A stretch of DNA of 64,000 nucleotides from Roseibium aggregatum IAM 12614. GTDB lineage: Bacteria; Pseudomonadota; Alphaproteobacteria; Rhizobiales; Stappiaceae. The translations under genes were made by a program, and so were the position numbers. Below are positions 9,689-18,275 of the stretch, piece after piece (position 1 is the first letter of the stretch; each line of letters opens with the position of its first letter). The stretch is from the NCBI RefSeq assembly GCF_000168975.1, contig NZ_AAUW01000008.1:1-64000 (forward strand), in the 5' to 3' direction. The notes beneath the pieces are model-generated. The model saw nothing but the letters and a program-made list of their open reading frames with translations, had not been told where the DNA came from and did not search any database.

Positions 9689-9849
9689 TGCATATCCTGA
9701 TCGGAGGCGTGCGAAAAATCTAACCCTGCGAAAACACTCGCGGCTGTACCGCAAAGGTGCCGTCAGGGTCTGAATGTTCATTTACGACAACCCGTCAGAA
9801 TTTATTTGTTTTCACCTCTGGTCAGATTTTTCAGCCACTTAGCTTTGCT

Positions 9850-10548
9850 TTAGCTCAGACGAGCGAGTAACTGCGGCACCTTGCCGATATGGTCCAGCCG
9901 ATAAAATCTGTCGTGACCACGCGGCTCGTCCGCGTCTTCCAATGCCCAGGTGAGTTCATAGGGAACATGAACGCCATAAGCACCCGCATCCAGCGCCGGC
10001 AGGATGTCCGACTTCAGCGAGTTGCCGACCATCAGAGCTTCGCCTGGGCCGCTGCCGTGGCGGGAAAACAGCGAGCGGTAAGTCTCGTCGGTTTTTTCCG
10101 ACACGATCTCGATTGCATCAAAATAGACATCGAGGCCGGAAGCCGTCACCTTGCGCTCCTGGTCAAACAGATCGCCCTTCGTGATCAGCACCAGTTTGAA
10201 AGACGACTTTACCTTCTGCAGTGTCTCTTCCACGAAGGGAAGCGGTTCCACGGGGTGTGTCATCATTTCACGCCCGGCTTCCAGGATCTCGGCGATGACA
10301 TCCGCAGGCACCTGCCGGTCTGTCACCTCGATCGCCGTCTCGATCATGGAAAGGGTAAAGCCCTTCACACCGTAGCCGTAGTGAAGGACGTTGCGTTTTT
10401 CCGCAGCCAGAAGCCGTTCGGCCAGATGATCCTTGTCGGTATACTCGCCAAGCAAGGCTGCAAAGCGTTCTTCCGTCAGCCTGAACACACGTTCATTGTG
10501 CCAGAGCGTGTCGTCGGCATCGAAACCGAGTGTCGTGATCGTGGCCAT
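9850..10548 (-). CDS. HAD-superfamily hydrolase
   Basis: The 232-residue protein shows HAD motif I as DADDT (nucleophile Asp10, acid Asp12), motif II ITKGD, and motif IV GNSLKSD with conserved acidic residues. A helical cap follows motif I. The family removes phosphate from small metabolites through an aspartyl-phosphate intermediate; the substrate here is not predictable. Its start overlaps the stop of the upstream ABC-F gene by one base (TGATG), so the two are translationally coupled. Confidence 0.82.
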   Translation of the reverse strand: MATITTLGFDADDTLWHNERVFRLTEERFAALLGEYTDKDHLAERLLAAEKRNVLHYGYGVKGFTLSMIETAIEVTDRQVPADVIAEILEAGREMMTHPVEPLPFVEETLQKVKSSFKLVLITKGDLFDQERKVTASGLDVYFDAIEIVSEKTDETYRSLFSRHGSGPGEALMVGNSLKSDILPALDAGAYGVHVPYELTWALEDADEPRGHDRFYRLDHIGKVPQLLARLS

Positions 10549-12431
10549 CAGGAAGCCTCCTCGAATTCAGCGGACAGTTCCAGCCAGTCCTCCTCGGTCT
10601 TGATCAGCTTCTTCTCGCAGAAAGCCCGTTCCTTGGCGAATTTGGCAGCCCGTTCGGGGTCTTTGGCAAAGAACTCCGGATCGGCGAGCGCTTCATCCAG
10701 CTTGATGATCTTGTCCTGAAGGCGCTTCATTTCCTTTTCGGCGGCATCGATCTTCTGTTTCAGCGGCTTCAAGAGTTCGCGTTTGACGGCAGCATCGCGG
10801 CGTTTTTCCTGCGCGGTTGCCTTGTCGGCTTCCTCGGCGGCCTTGTCGCGGGCTTTCTGGACCGCTTCGGGTCCCTGAAGGATCAGCCGGCGATAGTCTT
10901 CCATGTCGCCGTCATAAGGCTCCACCTTGCCGTCGGCCACCAGCCAAAGCCGGTCGGCGCAGGCCTCGACGAGATGCCTGTCGTGGCTGATCAGGACAAC
11001 TGCACCCTGGAAGTCGTTCAGCGCCATCACCAGCGCCTCACGGCTGTCGATATCCAGGTGGTTGGTCGGTTCGTCGAGGATCAGCAGGTGCGGACCGTCG
11101 AAGGTTGCCAGTCCCAGAAGCAGGCGTGCCTTTTCACCGCCGGACAGGTCTTTCGCGGGCGTATCCATCCGATCTGTCGGAAGGCCCATGCGGGCAACCC
11201 GGGCTCGCACTTTTGCCTCGGGGGCATCCAGCATCAGTTCGCGGACATGCGCGACAGCACTTTCCGCCGGTTTGAGTTCATCAAGCTGGTGCTGGGCGAA
11301 AAACGCGATCTTGAGTTTCGATGCCTTGGTGATCTCGCCGTCCATGGCGCCCAGACGGCCGGATATCAGCTTGGCGAATGTCGATTTGCCGTTGCCGTTG
11401 GCTCCCAGCAACGCAATCCGGTCATCGGTGTCGATGTTCAGTGTCAACCGTGACAGGATCTTGGTATCGCCATAGCCAGTCGACACGCCTTCCAGTTTCA
11501 GGATCGGCGGTGCAAGCTGGTTCTCCGGATCGGGGAAGTGGATCGGCTTGCTGCTCTCGTCGGTGAGGGCGGCAATCGGCTGCATCTTTTCAAGCATTTT
11601 CAACCGGGACTGCGCCTGCCGCGCCTTGCTGGCCTTGTAGCGGAACCGGTCGACAAACGCCTGCATATGCTTGCGCTGGGCGTCCTGCTTTTCTTTGGCC
11701 TTTTCGGCCAGGATCATCGCTTCGCGCCGTTGCCGGTCGAAGCTGTCATACCCGCCGGAATAATAGGTCATCTTGCCCCGGTCGAGATGGACGATGCTGT
11801 CGACGGCTTTGTTCAGAAGGTCCCTGTCGTGGGAGATCAGAAGCACCTGATGCGGGTAACGGGCGACATAGTTTTCCAGCCACATCGTGCCTTCCAGGTC
11901 GAGATAGTTCGTCGGCTCGTCGAGCAGAAGAAGATCGGGCTCGGAAAACAGAACCGCAGCCAGCGCGACACGCATGCGCCAGCCGCCCGAAAACGACGAA
12001 CACGGCCGCTGCTGCGCGGCGGCATCAAAGCCGAGACCGGACAGGATCGCACCGGCTCTGGCTTCGGCCGTGTGGGCGCCGATGTCGGCGAGCCGGGTGT
12101 GGATCTCCGCAATCCGGGCCGGATCTGTCTGCGTTTCTGCTTCCGCCAGCAACTGGCTGCGTTCCTTGTCCGCTGCCAGCACGACTTCCATCAGGGTTTC
12201 TTCCGTTCCTGGCGCTTCCTGTGCCACCTGACCGATGCGCGCACGCTTCGGGATCTGCACAGAGCCTGTCTCGGTGGCAAGATCACCGGTGATGATCTTG
12301 AAAAGTGTCGATTTGCCCGCACCGTTTCGACCGACAAGACCTGTCTTGGCCTTGCCGGGAAGCGTAACGCTGGCTCTGTCGATCAGGAGGCGGTCTCCGA
12401 TCCGATATGTAAGGTCCGTAATCTGCAACAT
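10548..12431 (-). CDS. ABC-F family ATPase (translation factor type)
   Basis: The 627-residue soluble protein has two ABC domains and no membrane segment. Walker A is GRNGAGKST in the first domain and GANGNGKST in the second. The signature sequences are FSGGWRMRVALA and LSGGEKARLLLG, and both are followed by LLLDEPTNYLDLE / LILDEPTNHLDID. The linker between the domains holds the Lys/Arg-rich helices typical of ABC-F, and the C-terminus is a charged coiled coil. ABC-F proteins bind the ribosomal E site to modulate translation or antibiotic binding. The ATG at 12431 starts MLQITDLTYRIGD; the open frame upstream is not protein-like. Which subfamily (YheS/Uup-like) is uncertain. Confidence 0.88.
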   Translation of the reverse strand: MLQITDLTYRIGDRLLIDRASVTLPGKAKTGLVGRNGAGKSTLFKIITGDLATETGSVQIPKRARIGQVAQEAPGTEETLMEVVLAADKERSQLLAEAETQTDPARIAEIHTRLADIGAHTAEARAGAILSGLGFDAAAQQRPCSSFSGGWRMRVALAAVLFSEPDLLLLDEPTNYLDLEGTMWLENYVARYPHQVLLISHDRDLLNKAVDSIVHLDRGKMTYYSGGYDSFDRQRREAMILAEKAKEKQDAQRKHMQAFVDRFRYKASKARQAQSRLKMLEKMQPIAALTDESSKPIHFPDPENQLAPPILKLEGVSTGYGDTKILSRLTLNIDTDDRIALLGANGNGKSTFAKLISGRLGAMDGEITKASKLKIAFFAQHQLDELKPAESAVAHVRELMLDAPEAKVRARVARMGLPTDRMDTPAKDLSGGEKARLLLGLATFDGPHLLILDEPTNHLDIDSREALVMALNDFQGAVVLISHDRHLVEACADRLWLVADGKVEPYDGDMEDYRRLILQGPEAVQKARDKAAEEADKATAQEKRRDAAVKRELLKPLKQKIDAAEKEMKRLQDKIIKLDEALADPEFFAKDPERAAKFAKERAFCEKKLIKTEEDWLELSAEFEEAS

Positions 12432-12544
12432 GAGGCGGATGTTTGGCGGAGCGCCCTCGAGGATGCAAGTGGAAACCGGAGCAAAACCTCGTTCGGGCGG
12501 CGGGCTGTGGCATTGCTGCACTTTTGAGCCCGCCGCGCCCTGTC

Positions 12545-13615
12545 TCAAGGTTCCAGGAAGGCAAGAATTTCCGCCAGGATACGTTGATGTTGCTCTTCGC
12601 GTTCCTTGCTGCCTTTGATGCATACGATTTCGTCACCCGGCTCATATTCTTCCAGGATGGCAAAGCCTTCCGGCTTGCACACACCCATGAAGTCGAAATG
12701 TCCGGCATTAGCCAATTCCACATGGTGGACCTTGTCGGCCGGCAGGGCAGCGGCCAGCGCACGCGACTCGATTTCCTGATTCAGCATGTCGGCACGCTGC
12801 GAACCCAGAACGAGAACCGGGATGTCGATGGCGCTCAGGCTGTCGCGGGAAAGGACCGGCGTTCCGCCAAGATCCAGGCTGATGACCTTGGTCAGCCGTG
12901 GGTCCTTTCGGGATTTTGCCATCTCGCTCCGGTCGTCCTCCGTTTTTGCGATGGACCAACCGGTCAGCACCTGGCAGGCAAGCGGCAGTTCCTCACCCGA
13001 ACACTCACGCTCATACCGGTCAGGTTCGAATTCAGCACCAGCTAAAAGCAGGACTGTGAAGCCGCCGAGGGAATGGCCGGCCGCATAGATCCGTTCCGGG
13101 TCGATCCTGTCCTTGTAAGGGCTGTCCTCGATCAGGAAGCTGATAAGGCGAGACAGGTCGACGGGCCTGTCCCAGAGCTTGCGGGTTTGGTCGGGATCGC
13201 GCAGGAAAGAGCTGGTGCCCGGATGATTGACCATGGCAACGAAATAGCCGCGCCGGGCAAGTTCGGAGCCGAGCCAGGCCTGGTTGAACGTGTTGCCGTA
13301 CATACCGTGCGATACGACAACGAGCGGAAATATGCCTTCGGCGGCTTTGCCGTCAGGATCGGCCAGCGCCATTTGCCAGACTTTGCTCGTGTCTGCCCGG
13401 GGCAGAATGTCTGGCGTTGCGGTTGGATACCAGATGTCACCTTCAAGGGGCCGGTCCTTGCGTGCATCCCCGATGGTGATCTTGGTGACACCCGGCCCGT
13501 AGCGAAGTGTATCCTCGGCAAGCGCACCTGTCGCGAGACTCAGCGCACCGGCAAGTGACGCAGCAAACCAAAACAGCCGAATGGGCCGAACGAGGCGGTT
13601 GGATGACGGATACAT
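12545..13615 (-). CDS. Secreted alpha/beta hydrolase (dienelactone/PAF-acetylhydrolase-like)
   Basis: The 356-residue protein has a signal sequence (about residues 1-33, ending GALA). It then shows an oxyanion-region HGMYGN near residue 103 and the nucleophile elbow GHSLGG with Ser182. A late Asp (DIPVLVLGS region) and His (NAGHFDF) complete a plausible catalytic triad. Several Cys in the second half could form disulfides, consistent with export. The substrate is unknown; related proteins hydrolyse esters or lipids. A GGAGG site precedes the ATG. It is divergent from the AraC-type gene at 13769, a candidate regulator. Confidence 0.82.
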   Translation of the reverse strand: MYPSSNRLVRPIRLFWFAASLAGALSLATGALAEDTLRYGPGVTKITIGDARKDRPLEGDIWYPTATPDILPRADTSKVWQMALADPDGKAAEGIFPLVVVSHGMYGNTFNQAWLGSELARRGYFVAMVNHPGTSSFLRDPDQTRKLWDRPVDLSRLISFLIEDSPYKDRIDPERIYAAGHSLGGFTVLLLAGAEFEPDRYERECSGEELPLACQVLTGWSIAKTEDDRSEMAKSRKDPRLTKVISLDLGGTPVLSRDSLSAIDIPVLVLGSQRADMLNQEIESRALAAALPADKVHHVELANAGHFDFMGVCKPEGFAILEEYEPGDEIVCIKGSKEREEQHQRILAEILAFLEP

Positions 13616-13768
13616 GGAACCTCCAGGGGTGTTAGCAGGAAGTCCTTGAGATGCGCTTCGCCAGACCTGTTGACAATTGCCTCGGAGGCGATGTCCTGTC
13701 CTCAAACGTGATAAAGGACAGGATCTGCAAGGTGTTTTGTCACCACAGCCGAGCGCTTTGGACCAAAG

Positions 13769-14797
13769 ATGATCAGCATTCCGGTGTCTTTCCTGCTTGC
13801 CGCACTGTTCGCAGGGCTCGCCCTGGCGACCCTGGCCTGGCGGTCTCTGCCTGGACATGCACGCGGAATGTTTGCCGGCGTGTTTTGCCTGATGGCGGTC
13901 GAGGCGTCCTTGGTTGGAATGCGTTTTGCCTATGGGCATTTCGAGTTTCTTGCGGTTCAACGGATTCTGCCCGTGTGGATAGCGCCGCTCATTTATCTGG
14001 CCTTCATTTCCCTCACGGTTACCGCCGAAAGAGCCCGGCAACTGATTGCATGGAACCTTGGGGCGGCGGCCATTTTGACGATAGCGTTGAATTTGCCGGT
14101 GCCGGTGACCGGGTATGTCGATGGGGTGATCGGGATGAGCTACGTGGTCTATTCGCTGGCTCTCGCACGGATCTGGATCAACGGGCAGGACGTCTTTGCC
14201 GAAGCGCCGACCAACATGGGCGGTCTGCTGCACAAGCTGCTTCTCTTCTCCATATTGGTCATGGTGGCCACGCTCCTGATCGATGCTCTCGTCGCGTATC
14301 TGTTTGCCCAAGAAAGACAGGGGGCAGCAGCTCTGGCAATTTCCGGGGCAAGCCTGTTTTTCCTGGTGATCGCAGTTGGAGCCGCCATCGGATTTCTGGG
14401 CACTCGGTTCGGGCGGTCCGGGAATACTGGGAAGGAGTTTGCTGCAGGCGATGCGCAGCAGGCAGAACTGGTTGAAGCTGCCAGAAGGGTTCTGATCGCT
14501 CAGGAGTTTTTCAGAGACCCTTCGCTAACACTCACGCGCCTTGCCCGCCGGGTGGGCGTGCCGGACCGGGATCTGTCCAGGGCAGTCAATGCCGTTGAGG
14601 GTGTCAACGTCAGCCAGTTCGTCAATCTGGTCCGCCTTGCCGAAGCGGAGCGACTGCTGGTGACGACGGAGGAACCGATCGGCAAGATCCAGGAACAGGC
14701 CGGGTTTCTCACCCGTTCAAATTTTTACCGGGAGTTTCAGAAGGCGTATGGCGCGGCGCCAGGTGTCTACCGCAAGAACGCTCAATCCGCTTTCTGA
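13769..14797 (+). CDS. Membrane-bound AraC-family transcriptional regulator
   Basis: The 342-residue protein has about seven hydrophobic helices in the first 215 residues (e.g. IPVSFLLAALFAGLALATLAW) and a C-terminal AraC-type double HTH. Conserved phrases include FFRDPSLTLTRLARRVGV and the second helix region IQEQAGFLTRSNFYREFQKAYG. Such regulators sense a signal through a seven-TM input domain and bind DNA from the membrane. It is divergent from the secreted hydrolase across 153 bp, which suggests control of that gene. The 3' end overlaps the convergent DUF4344 gene by 16 bp. Confidence 0.85.
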   Translation: MISIPVSFLLAALFAGLALATLAWRSLPGHARGMFAGVFCLMAVEASLVGMRFAYGHFEFLAVQRILPVWIAPLIYLAFISLTVTAERARQLIAWNLGAAAILTIALNLPVPVTGYVDGVIGMSYVVYSLALARIWINGQDVFAEAPTNMGGLLHKLLLFSILVMVATLLIDALVAYLFAQERQGAAALAISGASLFFLVIAVGAAIGFLGTRFGRSGNTGKEFAAGDAQQAELVEAARRVLIAQEFFRDPSLTLTRLARRVGVPDRDLSRAVNAVEGVNVSQFVNLVRLAEAERLLVTTEEPIGKIQEQAGFLTRSNFYREFQKAYGAAPGVYRKNAQSAF

Positions 14798-15675
14798 GCG
14801 TTTTCATCCTCGTCCGGTACGCTTAGATAGATCTCCGCCAGACCGGCAAGCAACTCGTGGCAAAGGATGACTTCACGTTTGTCCGGATCCCAGAAGGCAT
14901 TTTCCTCGCCGCAGGCCGCCGCGCGGAAGGTGACGGACCTGGGCAGATCGTAGAACGTGTCGAATTCTTTGGCGACCAGTTCCATCAGCCCGCTTTCCTT
15001 CAGAAACAGGGCCATAGGCCCCATATCCCGGGATGCCGGATCATGGACAACCTTGATCTTACCCCCGGGCGTATCGCTGTCTCTCAGGTAGGGATCGGTC
15101 ACGGATTCCCAGGAAGCTGACGCCTGTTCATAGTCGAACGCGCAGCTTTCGATCCGCTCTTCGGGCAGATCCAGATCTCGGGCGAAGTCCAGAAAGGCGT
15201 CCTCATCGGCGCCCACCATCAGACACAGCATCTTGTAACCGCGCTGCTGGTCCAGATCGTGTTCATCGTAGAAAACGAGATCGTCGTAATTTTCTTCCGC
15301 GATCAGGAACCAGCCGATCATCGCCTGGGTGAGGTAGAGGTCCATGTCGTCGGTGTCAGCCCCGAGCATGGAAACGGTCGCCAGATTGTCGACTGCGTCT
15401 TCTTCCTGCGCCAGAACGGGAAGTTCCAATTCCGAAATCAGCATGTGTCCGCTCTCGTGGTAGAGCGTGAACAGCGTGTTGCCTGCCACGAAGACAAAAA
15501 GCTCTTCAAGCTGTTCGGGAGAGAGAGCTGCAAGCTTTGCGGATAGCGTGGGGTATGTCTGCGGAGTGTCGCTTGCCTGTGCATTGGCAACTGCCGGCGC
15601 GGCAGCAAAGCTGAGCCAGAGCGATGCGGCTGCGCCGAAAAGGAGCGTCGGCAAGAGCGCGAAGCGTTCGATCAT
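14782..15675 (-). CDS. DUF4344 putative periplasmic metallopeptidase
   Basis: The 297-residue protein has a signal peptide (about residues 1-32) and the zinc motif HESGH at residues 73-77. It is followed by an acidic helix (LAQEEDAVDNLAT) that would supply the third ligand, as in the DUF4344 family. Four later cysteines may form disulfides. Function in the family is not established; the motif predicts a zincin protease. An ATG at 15675 was preferred to a frame extension to 15732 because it starts the signal peptide. The stop lies inside the 3' end of the convergent AraC gene. Confidence 0.8.
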   Translation of the reverse strand: MIERFALLPTLLFGAAASLWLSFAAAPAVANAQASDTPQTYPTLSAKLAALSPEQLEELFVFVAGNTLFTLYHESGHMLISELELPVLAQEEDAVDNLATVSMLGADTDDMDLYLTQAMIGWFLIAEENYDDLVFYDEHDLDQQRGYKMLCLMVGADEDAFLDFARDLDLPEERIESCAFDYEQASASWESVTDPYLRDSDTPGGKIKVVHDPASRDMGPMALFLKESGLMELVAKEFDTFYDLPRSVTFRAAACGEENAFWDPDKREVILCHELLAGLAEIYLSVPDEDENAQKAD

Positions 15676-15875
15676 GGTGTCATTCCCGAAAAAGAGCGCC
15701 GCAAACCAACCGCGCGAGCTTTGCCACTGCAAGCCAACTTAGGCAGCCGCCTGAGTGTTTGCCAGCACCATATTCAGACACAAAGCGGTTACCGACATCA
15801 AAATGTCATGCCCTGGCCCCCTTGCGGGCGTGACAGTGCCCCGGTATTAAGGCCGCGAAATTTTAAAAATCCGGA

Positions 15876-15892
15876 ACCGGCACTCCGCCGGT
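15876..15892 (+). promoter_or_regulatory. Small stem-loop in the ndk leader
   Basis: ACCGGC-actcc-GCCGGT forms a 6-bp hairpin 29 bp upstream of the ndk start codon, with an AT-rich block just before it. It may stabilise the leader. There is no T-run, so it is not a terminator for the plus strand. Confidence 0.25.
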
Positions 15893-15920
15893 CCGCTGCT
15901 GAAACGAGAAAGATGAAACC

Positions 15921-16343
15921 ATGGCGATTGAACGCACGTTTTCCATGATCAAGCCGGACGCCACCAAGCGCAACCTGACCGGCGCCATCACCGCCAAGCT
16001 TGAAGAAGCCGGCCTGCGCGTCGTTGCATCCAAGCGCGTTTGGATGTCCCTGCGCGAAGCAGAAGCATTCTATGCGGTTCACAAGGAACGTCCGTTCTTC
16101 GGCGAACTGACCGAATTCATGTCTTCCGGCCCGACCGTCGTTCAGGTTCTGGAAGGCGAAAACGCCATTTCAAAGAACCGTGAAGTCATGGGCGCGACCA
16201 ACCCGGCTGACGCTGCAGAAGGCACGATCCGCAAGGAATACGCGCTGTCCATCGGCGAAAACTCCGTTCACGGTTCCGATGCGGCTGAAACCGCTGCCGA
16301 AGAAATCGCTTTCTGGTTCTCCGGTGTCGAACTCGTCGGCTAA
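15921..16343 (+). CDS. ndk: Nucleoside diphosphate kinase
   Basis: 140 residues, the usual family length. It starts [14 protein letters not shown] and contains the active-site region ENSVHGSD with the phosphorylated histidine at residue 117. The enzyme moves the gamma phosphate from ATP to other nucleoside diphosphates and balances the (d)NTP pools. It stands alone, preceded by an AT-rich promoter region and followed by a strong terminator, so it is monocistronic. Confidence 0.97.
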   Translation: MAIERTFSMIKPDATKRNLTGAITAKLEEAGLRVVASKRVWMSLREAEAFYAVHKERPFFGELTEFMSSGPTVVQVLEGENAISKNREVMGATNPADAAEGTIRKEYALSIGENSVHGSDAAETAAEEIAFWFSGVELVG

Positions 16344-16367
16344 TCTTCGGACAATCAGTTGACTTTA

Positions 16368-16397
16368 AAGCCGGTCCCCTGGGGCCGGCTTTTTTCG
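16368..16397 (+). terminator. Rho-independent terminator of ndk
   Basis: GCCGG and CCGGC arms with a GGTCCCCTGGGG core form a GC-rich hairpin followed by seven T residues, 25 bp after the ndk stop. Confidence 0.92.
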
Positions 16398-16511
16398 TTT
16401 TCCAGCCTGTCTCCCGTTACATCACGTTACACTTTGATGCGATTGTCTGACAGCGTCTTGCTCTCTTAAGCCCCATACTCTGCTTGTGGGCGAAGAGATC
16501 GGGAGAAAGCG

Positions 16512-17645
16512 ATGCGCATATCCATAGCGCTTGCCGGCGTATTGATTGCGACACCGGCTGCCGCGCATGACAGCACGTCACCGCTGGCGGGTGAAGAAGC
16601 CGTCGAACATGCCCATATTGCAGACGAGATCTGGAACCTGTTTTTGCCGAAGGCGGAAGCCTCGGCCGACATTTTCCGTCGACGGTAACTACCGCCATAT
16701 CCATGCCGATGGCTATCCGGTGCAACCACCCGGGCAATTTCCCAACCGCGGCAACCCGCACGCCATTTCAAGGAAGAACTACAATCTGAAAGTCCCTCTG
16801 GTTCCACACAAGAACGCTGGCGCGACCAAGGCGCAGGAGCGGTGTTCGGCATCGCCGTGAACGGTGTCGTCATGGATCCCGGCACTGCGGAGTACTGGCA
16901 GAACGACCGGCGGTCAGGGTGGAACTACGAGGCGCTGGGCGGTGCCTGCAAGCTGGGGCTCGACAAATACAATGCCCACGTCCAGCCGAATGGCACCTAC
17001 CATTATCACGGCATTCCGAACGGGGTCCTGGCTTCGGAAAATGGCACGTCGGTTCCTGCCTTGCTTGGCTTTGCCGCCGACGGCTTTCCGATCTACGGCC
17101 CCTATGGGTATTCCGATCCAAAGCAGACCTCAGGCCTGAAGACGCTGAAGAGCAGCTACAGTCTGAAGTCAGGCACCCGGCCGGGCGGACCGGGCGGCCG
17201 ATACAATGGCAAGTTCACACAGGACTGGGCCTATGTTGCCGGCGCCGGCGACCTCGACCAGTGCAACGGCCGTTTCGCGGTTACGCCGGAATATCCCAAG
17301 GGCACTTATCACTATGTGCTCACCGATACGTTTCCGTTCATACCGCGCTGCTGGATGGGCAACCCCGACAGCAGTTTCCTGCGCCTGAAGCGCGGCGGTA
17401 TGCGGGGAGATCTTCAAAACGAAAACAACCTTCCAACGGTCGATTTTGCCGCGCTGTCGGACAACAGCAAAGCTGCGGCCACGCTTGTCCAGGCCCAGGG
17501 CGGGCACCCGCCGAGATTTTTGCCGGGAGGCCGTCCGCCGCCTCCGGGGCAGGGTCCGGGATTTGGTCCGCGCAATGGCGGCCCGCAACCCGGCGGACGC
17601 CCGGGTGCCGGGCAAGGAGGACGGTCGCCCTGTAGCGGCAGTTGA
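16512..17645 (+). pseudogene. YHYH-domain secreted protein gene with two frameshifts
   Basis: The start at 16512 has a good ribosome site (GGGAGAAAG) and encodes a signal peptide (MRISIALAGVLIATPAAAHD). That frame stops at 16686-16688. Conserved YHYH-family sequence continues in the +1 frame from about 16670 (VDGNYRHIHADGYPVQPPG to about 16835). It then returns to the first frame as FGIAVNGVVMDPGTAEYW, with NGTYHYHGIPNG (about 16990-17025), GFPIYGPYGY and GTYHYVLTDTFPFIPRCW. One extra T in the ATTTTCC run near 16671 and one missing base near 16833 would explain it. The C-terminus is Pro/Gly-rich. The YHYH family is secreted and of unknown function. It is either a recent pseudogene or a sequence error. 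A truncated product from an internal start at 16842 would lack the signal peptide. Confidence 0.8.
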
Positions 17646-17655
17646 CTGGAAACAG

Positions 17656-17684
17656 AAAGTGCGTGGCCGCCACGCACTTTTTTT
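17656..17684 (+). terminator. Rho-independent terminator after the YHYH gene
   Basis: AAAGTGCGTGG and its exact complement CCACGCACTTT form an 11-bp stem with a CCG loop. The stem runs into a T-run, 10 bp after the YHYH stop. Confidence 0.92.
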
Positions 17685-17732
17685 GAAAGAATAACATTCA
17701 AGAATTCGAACATTATAAAGAAAGGAAAGAAC

Positions 17733-18170
17733 ATGAAAACGATCACTCTCGGAGCGGCTCTCATTCTGGCAATCTCCGGCGCTGGTTGGGCCGCAGAAGG
17801 CCCGGGCGCTCACTTCGTTGAAAACTGGGACCTGGATGGCGACGGTGCAGTGACGGTTGTGGAAGCGCGTGAACGGCGCAGCGACGTCTTTGCCAGCTTT
17901 GACGCCAATGAGGATGGCTTTCTGGATGCGGAGGAATACGTCCTGTTCGATGAGGCAAGAGCGCAGGACCAGGCTGCAAATGAACCCCAGGGAATGGGGC
18001 GGGGAGCCGGCAACCCTGCAAACGGCATGGCGCTGGACGTCAATGATACCGATGGTGACGGCAAGGTCTCCGAGGCCGAATTCCTCGATAATGCACAGGC
18101 ATGGATCGAAATGATCGACCGCAATGGCGATGGCGTTGTGACCATGGCGGATTTCGGTCAGCGCAGGTAA
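17733..18170 (+). CDS. Periplasmic EF-hand calcium-binding protein
   Basis: The 145-residue protein has a signal peptide (about residues 1-20, ending GWAA) and four EF-hand loops: DLDGDGAVTVVE, DANEDGFLDAEE, DTDGDGKVSEAE and DRNGDGVVTMAD. All carry the acidic and Gly positions needed for calcium, though the fourth ends in Asp rather than Glu. Two pairs of EF hands suggest a calmodulin-like fold in the periplasm. It follows the YHYH gene but is separated from it by a terminator. Calcium binding is predicted from the motif; partner and role are unknown. Confidence 0.85.
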   Translation: MKTITLGAALILAISGAGWAAEGPGAHFVENWDLDGDGAVTVVEARERRSDVFASFDANEDGFLDAEEYVLFDEARAQDQAANEPQGMGRGAGNPANGMALDVNDTDGDGKVSEAEFLDNAQAWIEMIDRNGDGVVTMADFGQRR

Positions 18171-18197
18171 AAATTCCCGCGTCGATAGCGGGTAAAA

Positions 18198-18225
18198 GCG
18201 GCCATCTGACTTGACAGGTGGCCGC
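18198..18225 (+). terminator. Stem-loop after the EF-hand gene
   Basis: GCGGCCATCTG and CAGGTGGCCGC pair over 11 positions (one T-G wobble) around a 6-nt loop, 27 bp after the stop. No T-run follows, so it may act as a 3'-end stabiliser or a weak terminator. Confidence 0.4.
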
Positions 18226-18275
18226 GCTGGGGGAACCTTGCCGGCCTCACGTTCGAGGAAATTCAGTAAGGCATC

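Noticed and set aside
13616-14311. N-terminal extension of the secreted hydrolase
   Set aside because: It would run antisense through the AraC gene and bury the clear signal peptide at 13615.
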